Virus record (IMG/VR): IMGVR_UViG_3300030450_002056 | Location: 1-64,000 of that record | Direction: 5' to 3' (one strand) | Origin: a virus | DNA length: 64,000 bases | In this document: positions 58,320-64,000 of the stretch, piece after piece | How positions within the stretch are numbered: position 1 is the stretch's first letter | Layout of the letters: the number at the start of each line of letters is the position of its first letter | Program-made: the position numbers and the translations under genes | The notes under the pieces: model-generated | What the model was told of the DNA's origin: nothing | Seen by the model: the letters and a program-made list of their open reading frames with translations, nothing else | The model's database searches: none

Positions 58320-59696
58320 ATGACTGGATATACAAACACATTAAAAGACTTAGAAGCCGCAACATACGGATTAACTGGCCCTGCTGGTAATGCTCTACTA
58401 AAGAGTTCTGGTGTTGTTGGTGGATTCGGAACGCCCCATGATGCGGCATCAAACCCGTTTAGTGCCGCTAGTGGATTAGGCGACTTATACAACGTTCTTT
58501 ATGGACAGAAAGTATGGTCTATGTTAAATCAAGAGGTTAACCCTCTTTCTATCTTAGCAAAGAGGCCTTACACTTCAAGCGGTTGGAGGGTTCTAAAGAG
58601 CCGACCTACTGGTGGTAGTGGTTCTTCGTTTACAACAGGTTCAACTGCTGTAGCCGCAAATACTGCTGATTTATCTACTCCACGACCAGACCAAATTGGT
58701 GGTGTTGAGGAAAATGCTTCATTAGACGGTGCAAATGGATTTAGGCCATTATCACCCGAATACGCTAAACTATATGTTAGCCCTAAGACTGTTGCACATC
58801 TATTTGAGTTCTCAGAACTTGGAATGGAATTAGCAGCCATTGATGACGGAGTAGGCGATATTCGTGCTATTATCCGTGAGGACATGGGTAAGCATCACGC
58901 AGAAACACAGAGCAAGATGTTAGTAATGCCGTTTGAAAACTATGATGACGGAACTGCAACAGACATTGAGAGAAACTACACTTCTCTACTAAAGATTGTA
59001 TCTTCAGCAGCAGAAATCGCTGCAATGTATAATGCTAACTTACTAAACACAGGCGCAAACAACGGAGATAACTCCGCAGTAGTTGCTGATGTAAAGAATA
59101 TCTTTGGAACATCAAGAACAGTAACTATTTCGTCTAACGCTGCAACAGGAACTGCATCTTACTTAGATGCTGAAGTTGACTTCGGTGATGGATATGCGGC
59201 TGGTGATGCTAGGGTTCTAACTCTAAGTATGCTAAATAGCATGATTCGCAGAATCCGCCAGAACGGTGGAAACCCGAAGTGCATCCTAACAGGCTATGAT
59301 ACAATTCAGCACATTGCTGACTTGCTACAGAGTCAAGAGCGATTTATGGATAGGAAAGAGATTGTTCCTACTCATAATGGTGTAAAAGGCGTAAAGGGAA
59401 CTGAGGCTGGATTTAGAGTAGCAACTTACTTTGATATACCATTAATCCCTGCAAAGGACATGGGTTCAACGGGTGCTAACACTACAAACACCCTAAGTGA
59501 CTTATTGTTCTTAGACACAGACCATATGTGGCTATCTGTTATGAAGCCTACTCAATACTTTGAGGATGGTATTAGCAACGGAAACCCATTTGGTGTTGGA
59601 AAACTAGGGAATCAGGGTATGTATCGCACAATGGGCGAAACTTGCTGCTCTTTCTTCAAGGGACAGGGTAAAATAACCAACATTAAGAGTGCGTGA
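58320..59696 (+). CDS. Major capsid protein, HK97-like
   Basis: 458 residues immediately downstream of the protease/scaffold, the standard position. The length, a flexible Gly/Ala-rich N-terminal region, LGDLYNVLYGQKVWSMLNQEVNPLSIL and the C-terminal beta segment with DTDHMWLSVMKPTQYFEDG fit the HK97 fold with an inserted domain. GC-ending codons are more frequent than in neighbours, a sign of high expression. AAGGAGATGAAAAA precedes the ATG. The fold is inferred from position and general pattern rather than a unique motif. Confidence 0.82.
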   Translation: MTGYTNTLKDLEAATYGLTGPAGNALLKSSGVVGGFGTPHDAASNPFSAASGLGDLYNVLYGQKVWSMLNQEVNPLSILAKRPYTSSGWRVLKSRPTGGSGSSFTTGSTAVAANTADLSTPRPDQIGGVEENASLDGANGFRPLSPEYAKLYVSPKTVAHLFEFSELGMELAAIDDGVGDIRAIIREDMGKHHAETQSKMLVMPFENYDDGTATDIERNYTSLLKIVSSAAEIAAMYNANLLNTGANNGDNSAVVADVKNIFGTSRTVTISSNAATGTASYLDAEVDFGDGYAAGDARVLTLSMLNSMIRRIRQNGGNPKCILTGYDTIQHIADLLQSQERFMDRKEIVPTHNGVKGVKGTEAGFRVATYFDIPLIPAKDMGSTGANTTNTLSDLLFLDTDHMWLSVMKPTQYFEDGISNGNPFGVGKLGNQGMYRTMGETCCSFFKGQGKITNIKSA

Positions 59697-59707
59697 GGTG
59701 ATTAAGA

Positions 59708-60061
59708 ATGGCTTTAGCATATACAGTAACATTGCTTGCTGACCATAAGGGTGTAACAACCCCAAAGGTCATGGGTGATGAATACATGGTGGATGCATTA
59801 ATTGATGTAACGTCTATTGTAGCGGCAGGTTCAGTAATACCTGCCTCTGCATTAGGCCTATCATCAGTTCACGCTGTTTCGATAACTGGCTCTGACAATG
59901 CTAATGCAGTATTGCCTTTAGTAGAGATTAGTGCCGCAGGTGCTTATGAGAGTGGAACATCTTTTGCTCTCATGTTTACAGCATTAGACGGAACTAACGC
60001 TACTTTGGCTAATGACGCTAATGGCGGCTCTGTTAGAGTAAGAGTTTGGGGAAACCTTTGA
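59708..60061 (+). CDS. Probable capsid decoration/head protein
   Basis: 117 residues, Ala/Val/Thr-rich, beta, no Cys; directly behind the capsid gene with the same GC-rich codon use and before a strong terminator. Fits a decoration or head-stabilising protein. Confidence 0.6.
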   Translation: MALAYTVTLLADHKGVTTPKVMGDEYMVDALIDVTSIVAAGSVIPASALGLSSVHAVSITGSDNANAVLPLVEISAAGAYESGTSFALMFTALDGTNATLANDANGGSVRVRVWGNL

Positions 60062-60093
60062 CTCTGATAACTGAAAATTAAACCATAATAATA

Positions 60094-60141
60094 CGCGGCT
60101 TCATTCCCCCCTTAATTGGGGGGAGTGGGTCGCACTTTTTT
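60094..60141 (+). terminator. Strong terminator after capsid genes
   Basis: CATTCCCCCC (60102-60111) pairs with GGGGGGAGTG (about 60119-60128) around a TTAATT loop, with an outer GCG/CGC pair and six T at 60137. Clearest terminator of the late block. Confidence 0.8.
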
Positions 60142-60156
60142 ATCAAGGTGAAAAAA

Positions 60157-60435
60157 ATGAACTGGAAAACTATATTAAAAATAAGTGAAGGTGAAACATC
60201 TGACTTTAGTCGATTTGGGCAACCTGAATGGGATGAAGGTTTAGAAGAAATAAAGGGTAATAAAGAAAGAGAAGCCCTTAAATGGGTATTAGAACAACGC
60301 CCTAAATATGCAGCCAAGTTGAAAGAGTCTGAGCATAAGCAATTGATTGCTCAATTAGCACTTATGGCAAGAAGTTTAGAAGGTAAACATCAAAAAAAGA
60401 TGTTAGCAACTATTCATGGTGTTCTAAAAAATTAG
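60157..60435 (+). CDS. Small late protein with MNWKTILK peptide
   Basis: 92 residues read from ATG 60157 after AAGGTGAAAAAA. The MNW form uses AAC and differs in codons from the MSW forms. Remainder is helical. It is the only peptide-bearing gene beyond the capsid terminator. Confidence 0.6.
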   Translation: MNWKTILKISEGETSDFSRFGQPEWDEGLEEIKGNKEREALKWVLEQRPKYAAKLKESEHKQLIAQLALMARSLEGKHQKKMLATIHGVLKN

Positions 60436-60443
60436 GTGAAAAA

Positions 60444-60848
60444 ATGAGTAAAGTAAAATTATCAAAACCAAAACATGACGGCCCTCTTTTCTTAAGAAGA
60501 GGCGGAGTAGTTTATGAGATTAAATATGATGTAGATGTAGATATACCTGCTAATATTGCAGTAGGTATGTTAGGTGATGCAGGGTTAATAGTAAAATTTA
60601 TCGAAGAAGATAAGAAAACCGTATTAACTATGTCTGATTATGAACTAAAACTATTACGAAGAGAATTTAATTTAGAAGGAACTGCTAAGGATATAGCAGA
60701 AGTAATGTTTCCTTCAAAGAAAGTATTAATTCCTAAGAAACCTAAGCCAATAAAGGCTGAAAAAAAGGTAGTAAAAGAAACACCTAAAAAGGAATTAAAA
60801 CCAAAGGTGGAGGCCAAAACCCCTGTTGAATCTTCTGATTCAGCATAA
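60444..60848 (+). CDS. Unrecognised late protein with Lys/Pro-rich tail
   Basis: 134 residues. Beta-rich first half (GPLFLRRGGVVYEIKYD), then a Lys/Pro/Glu-rich tail from about residue 95. Possibly a head-completion or linker protein; unproven. Confidence 0.55.
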   Translation: MSKVKLSKPKHDGPLFLRRGGVVYEIKYDVDVDIPANIAVGMLGDAGLIVKFIEEDKKTVLTMSDYELKLLRREFNLEGTAKDIAEVMFPSKKVLIPKKPKPIKAEKKVVKETPKKELKPKVEAKTPVESSDSA

Positions 60849-60889
60849 GGTTGATAAGGCAAATCTACTTTGACGGGATGAGGGTTGAA

Positions 60890-61189
60890 ATGGGTAGTCC
60901 ATCGTGTAGCACAAGTGGGGTAATATCCGCTTCAAAAGTAGTATCAACTGCTAGAACTAAGTTAGTTAGTATTTATGTTACTTCGACCACAAATGCGTTA
61001 TTTACCGTTAAAATATGGGATAGCGCAAATAGCACCACAACAAGTAAGAAAGAAGTAGCCCGCTTAAATCTTCATGCGGGTGGAACTGCTCAAACAGTTG
61101 AGTATGACTTTCATGGGGCAATCTTGGCTCAGGGACTATATGTTCAGTTTTCAACTGGTTCCGGTTCAGTGACTGTTAATTATGCATAG
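60890..61189 (+). CDS. Small beta-rich virion-like protein
   Basis: 99 residues from ATG 60890, which follows GAGGGTTGAA; an earlier TTG (60851) is possible. Ser/Thr/Ala-rich beta strands (LVSIYVTSTTNALFTVKIW, then LYVQFSTGSGSVTVN) suggest a jelly-roll-like decoration or receptor-binding module. Confidence 0.55.
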   Translation: MGSPSCSTSGVISASKVVSTARTKLVSIYVTSTTNALFTVKIWDSANSTTTSKKEVARLNLHAGGTAQTVEYDFHGAILAQGLYVQFSTGSGSVTVNYA

Positions 61190-61198
61190 GTGATTAAG

Positions 61199-61618
61199 AT
61201 GCCAAGTTTAGAAGACGATACAAGATTAGTAATGACGATTTTATTTGTAGGGGCAGTTAGTGGAGTAAATATATACTTCTATACCCAATATGGGTTTTTG
61301 TTCCCATATGCAGGATATAGCCATGCTTTATTATTCGGCATCCTAACCATAGGTGGGATAATGATTTTGAAGGCAATATTTGATTTGGCTCTATTCGATA
61401 GAATTGAAGATGCATTGCTTCAAAGAAAAATAGACGCTTATTGGGCAAGGAAACAAAGAGAAGAGGAAAATAGAAAGAGAGTTAGAGATACTATGCGCCA
61501 ATACGAGCAACAGTATAATCCTACTTTTGGTGTTCCTAATCCCCCTCCCCCTGCTACTTACTATGGGGCTGAGAATGAGAACACTATTAGCCCAACATTT
61601 TTAACTATGAATGAGTGA
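61199..61618 (+). CDS. Membrane protein with Pro-rich tail
   Basis: 139 residues. Two membrane helices (VMTILFVGAVSGVNIYFY; ALLFGILTIGGIMILKAIF), a charged coiled segment, then NPPPPATYYG tail. AGGTGATTAAG precedes ATG 61199. Confidence 0.6.
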   Translation: MPSLEDDTRLVMTILFVGAVSGVNIYFYTQYGFLFPYAGYSHALLFGILTIGGIMILKAIFDLALFDRIEDALLQRKIDAYWARKQREEENRKRVRDTMRQYEQQYNPTFGVPNPPPPATYYGAENENTISPTFLTMNE

Positions 61619-61623
61619 GGTAT

Positions 61624-61848
61624 ATGGTATCAGAAATACTAATGGGTTTTGATGAATCAACATTAGCATATGACCTACAACGTGCGCATTCAGCAGATGT
61701 ATGGTTTCTAAGGGCTAGATTTTTTCTTTGGGGAACTATTGCATCGGTTAGTAGTTTTCTGTTGGGTCATGCTTTACCCTTTTGGGGGGTAAATATTTAT
61801 GGCTCAGTTTGGGGAGGATTGGTTGATTTTTGGACACATTTATGGTGA
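61624..61848 (+). CDS. Small membrane protein
   Basis: 74 residues read from ATG 61624. One to two membrane segments (FLWGTIASVSSFLLGHALPFWGV). GTGAGGTAT upstream. Adjacent to another membrane protein and the GTPase, suggesting a membrane-linked unit. Confidence 0.55.
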   Translation: MVSEILMGFDESTLAYDLQRAHSADVWFLRARFFLWGTIASVSSFLLGHALPFWGVNIYGSVWGGLVDFWTHLW

Positions 61849-61866
61849 ATATAATGGTGATGTATA

Positions 61867-62538
61867 ATGTCGCTAATGGCTGGATTCATTGTAGTAATAG
61901 CGGAAAGTTTAGGGAGGCTTTGGAATAAAGTTCATTCAGTGCCTTTTGGAGTATATGGAGCAACTCAAGTAGGAAAAACAACACTACACCATCAATTAAG
62001 AACAAGAGGGGAAGTTCCTGATATAACAAATAGAACAGTTGGAAAAGAAAGAGCCACTAGAAAAGCAATCAAATTAGATGGAGATGTTAGAACAATAAAA
62101 ACAGCAGATGTTGGTGGAGAAACAATTTATTGGACTGAATGGCTTAAGGATATGCATGATAGAAAAGTGAAATATGTTATCTTTATGATTGATGATAGAC
62201 ACATGAATAAACATTATGATATTGAGCAACAATTATGCTGGACATTTTTAGTAGATACAATATGCTCTCCTTATTGGGATAAAGATAACAAAAAAGATAA
62301 AAAGAAATCACATGACTATCCATTAGCAGTAGGAGTATGGGCAAATAAATATGATATATGGAAAGACCGATACAATCACAACGGAGAAATAAAAGACCAC
62401 CCAATATTTGAACCTTTTAAAAGTGGAATGTCTAAATTAAATGATGCAGGAATACCATGTTTCAAATATATAGTAAGTGCAAAATCAGATTCAGAAATGG
62501 TGTATAGAGGAATACTAACCATGATTAAAGATTATTAG
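61867..62538 (+). CDS. Ras/Arf-like small GTPase
   Basis: 223 residues. N-terminal hydrophobic helix, P-loop GATQVGKTT (31-39), switch I region with candidate Thr about residue 54-57, switch II DVGGE (81-85, like Arf DVGGQ), specificity motif NKYD (160-163) and SAKSD (204-208). All five G-box elements are thus visible. The Gln usually needed for hydrolysis is Glu. It follows two membrane proteins. Role unknown; may act at the host membrane or in virion assembly. Confidence 0.8.
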   Translation: MSLMAGFIVVIAESLGRLWNKVHSVPFGVYGATQVGKTTLHHQLRTRGEVPDITNRTVGKERATRKAIKLDGDVRTIKTADVGGETIYWTEWLKDMHDRKVKYVIFMIDDRHMNKHYDIEQQLCWTFLVDTICSPYWDKDNKKDKKKSHDYPLAVGVWANKYDIWKDRYNHNGEIKDHPIFEPFKSGMSKLNDAGIPCFKYIVSAKSDSEMVYRGILTMIKDY

Positions 62539-62546
62539 GTGATTTT

Positions 62547-62621
62547 ATGTTTGATGAGTTAATTGAGTTTCATAATCACTCCGGCGGAGTGTTTTATTAT
62601 TTATATGAGGTGAAGACATGA
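62547..62621 (+). CDS. 24-residue ORF
   Basis: MFDELIEFHNHSGGVFYYLY start. AGGTGATTTT precedes it and ATGA couples it to the next gene. May be a coupling peptide. Confidence 0.35.
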   Translation: MFDELIEFHNHSGGVFYYLYEVKT

Positions 62622-63277
62622 GTATGCAATATAACCCCCCATCATTAATTGGTGCTTCTAATGCTTATGTGGAACCAAATGCTTTTTTACCACAAAAGCA
62701 AATGGCTAGGGCCGCAGGAAGTGTAATGAAGTATGAGTTTAAATCATTAAAACCAAAGAAACAACTCAAAGAAATAATTAAGGTATTAATGCCGGAAAAG
62801 AAAAAATTTCTAAAAATTCCATATAAATTTGCTTTTAACATAAAAGATAGATGTGTTGTATGTGGGACTCAAAAGATATGGGAAGGAAACGACCCTATGA
62901 GGCCACCAATACCTTTACACAAAGTAAGAAAGGGTTATCCAATGAGGGGAAATTATTGTGAAAAACATTCCCACCTTCATAGGCAATATGAAATGTTAGA
63001 ACAACAAATGTTAGCAGAAGAACATGGGCTTTCTTTTAGTGCATATATCCCTACTGCTAGAAGCCTGAACCCATTAGCATCAGGCCCATTAACTTCTCTT
63101 AAGGAAGAAGATATAAGTAGTTTATCTTCATTAGGTTGGTCAATTAAACCCCCATCAGGGTTATCAGAATCTAAAGAAGAAGAACTATTTAGAATAATCA
63201 TAGAAGCAAATTCCATTAATGATAGAGTTAAAACTTTATTGAGAGAAGGAACTAAACTAATAGAAGTGGAGGAATAG
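62618..63277 (+). CDS. Unrecognised zinc-binding late protein
   Basis: 219 residues. Basic N-terminal half, then CVVCGTQKIW and YCEKHSHLH, an HNH-like or zinc-ribbon pattern without a clear catalytic set. Helical C-terminus. Function unknown. Confidence 0.6.
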   Translation: MSMQYNPPSLIGASNAYVEPNAFLPQKQMARAAGSVMKYEFKSLKPKKQLKEIIKVLMPEKKKFLKIPYKFAFNIKDRCVVCGTQKIWEGNDPMRPPIPLHKVRKGYPMRGNYCEKHSHLHRQYEMLEQQMLAEEHGLSFSAYIPTARSLNPLASGPLTSLKEEDISSLSSLGWSIKPPSGLSESKEEELFRIIIEANSINDRVKTLLREGTKLIEVEE

Positions 63278-63279
63278 AT

Positions 63280-63969
63280 ATGTGGGGAACAAGTAATAGT
63301 GCATTAGCAAAACAAATGACTGCCAGTAATCAAGAACAATTTAAGTCAATGAATAATTTATTGACTTTACAAGAAAACCATGTAGAAGAATTCTTCTATT
63401 ATCATGGTGAAGCATTTTTAACTTCTTTTGAGCAACTATTTGAAGATATAATTGAAAGAGTATTAGGACAAATGCTTCCTAAATTAAAATTTGTGCAAAA
63501 TACTTCTGGAGAATTAGAAATGCATCCTGATGCGTTAAGGGAATATGAAGGAATTACCTCTGCTAATATTCAACTAGATTTGCAAAATTTATTACAATCT
63601 GCAATTAATTCTGAAGTTGTTATGCAAAGGAAAATGGCTAAAGAACAATATTTACAATCTCAAGGATTTAATACGGGAGGGGCGGCACAAGCGGCTCAAG
63701 CCCAATTACCAGCACCACAAGGAATGTCGCCTAATAATATACAAGGCGCACCTGCTATGGGTGGGATGAACCAACAAATGATGCAACAGCAGATGGCTAT
63801 GAATAATGGTAGTGGTTATCCTATCCCTCCAAGTGGGTATGACCAATATAACAACCCATACTGGGTAGACCCCGCTACAGGTCAAATGACGTATACACCT
63901 CCACAAAGCGGTTTAGGATTAGGTGGAGCAATTAGTAAAGGAATTGCATGGGCTAAATGGTTGGCGTGA
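63280..63969 (+). CDS. Late protein with Gln/Met/Pro-rich tail
   Basis: 229 residues. Helical first 130, then Ala/Gln-rich and Met/Gln repeats (NQQMMQQQMAMNN), a GYxxYxNPYWVDPATGQ segment and a Gly-rich amphipathic end. Likely structural. Family unknown. Confidence 0.55.
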   Translation: MWGTSNSALAKQMTASNQEQFKSMNNLLTLQENHVEEFFYYHGEAFLTSFEQLFEDIIERVLGQMLPKLKFVQNTSGELEMHPDALREYEGITSANIQLDLQNLLQSAINSEVVMQRKMAKEQYLQSQGFNTGGAAQAAQAQLPAPQGMSPNNIQGAPAMGGMNQQMMQQQMAMNNGSGYPIPPSGYDQYNNPYWVDPATGQMTYTPPQSGLGLGGAISKGIAWAKWLA

Positions 63970-63990
63970 TAATAACATGGGGGTTATTAT

Positions 63991-64000
63991 ATGGTTAATA
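63991..64000 (+). CDS. Start of a further gene, cut by window edge
   Basis: GGGGGTTATTAT followed by ATG at 63991 suggests the next coding sequence begins here; only three codons are visible. Confidence 0.3.

Noticed and set aside
1-64000. Provirus or mobile-element boundaries
   Set aside because: No integrase, transposase, attachment-site duplication or cellular flanking genes were seen.

Overview
The window is a 64 kb internal piece of the genome of a large head-tailed DNA virus of an archaeon. The evidence is a capsid-assembly set (terminase large subunit, portal, prohead protease with fused scaffold, HK97-type major capsid protein) alongside an archaeal/eukaryotic-type information-processing set: an archaeo-eukaryotic primase, family B DNA polymerase, sliding clamp, clamp loader, ATP-dependent DNA ligase, TFB (TFIIB-like) factor and histone-fold proteins. 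There are also archaeal TATA promoters and dense GGTG/GGAGG ribosome binding sites. The gene content resembles marine euryarchaeal (Group II / Poseidoniales) 'magrovirus'-type viruses. That assignment is inference from family content, since no search could be run. Base composition is AT-rich throughout. Both ends cut genes, so neither terminus is seen. No tail genes, MCM-type helicase or integrase were recognised.

Layout. (1) 1-31 kb is transcribed leftward. It begins at the left edge with a truncated primase, then a Cas4/RecB-type nuclease, a DNA polymerase B split into two genes, the clamp, a Sak4/RadA-like ATPase, a probable single-strand binding protein and two clamp-loader-like subunits. 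Next come a DNA ligase flanked by two histone-fold genes, a PC4-like protein, a lipoprotein, a JAMM protease, an E1-like adenylating enzyme, TFB, a B12-dependent ribonucleotide reductase and a ubiquitin-like protein ending in Gly-Gly-Tyr. From 23.4 to 27.5 kb there is a chain of very small zinc-ribbon and membrane proteins coupled by ATGA or TAATG overlaps. (2) 27.5-28.9 kb holds three tRNA genes (Lys-UUU, Glu-UUC, Leu-UAA, all with encoded CCA). Two tandem copies of an unexplained structured RNA-like unit lie between tRNA-Leu and tRNA-Glu. (3) 29.5-36 kb is the regulatory hub where transcription diverges. Two paralogous acidic proteins of unknown function are transcribed away from each other. 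Each gene is flanked by a 12-14 bp perfect or near-perfect inverted repeat that would pair the 5' and 3' ends of its mRNA. Five promoters share a palindrome (ACCATATGGT or close variant) placed 17-23 bases before a TATA box. (4) 36-64 kb is transcribed rightward and is the virion-assembly module: terminase, portal, protease/scaffold, capsid and decoration genes, with many small proteins in between. A second, much larger DNA ligase, a GNAT-like protein and an Arf-like small GTPase also lie here.

The most unusual signal is a short peptide, M-[S/N/K]-W-x-x-[I/L/V]-[L/I/V/H]-K, at the very N-terminus of about ten otherwise unrelated proteins of the assembly module, with a related form at the C-terminus of the scaffold. 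It looks like a sorting signal for packaging proteins into the procapsid. The second is a dispersed ubiquitin-like system (ubiquitin-like protein, E1, JAMM protease) in a virus that also carries the two tRNAs whose wobble base is thiolated by such systems in archaea and eukaryotes.
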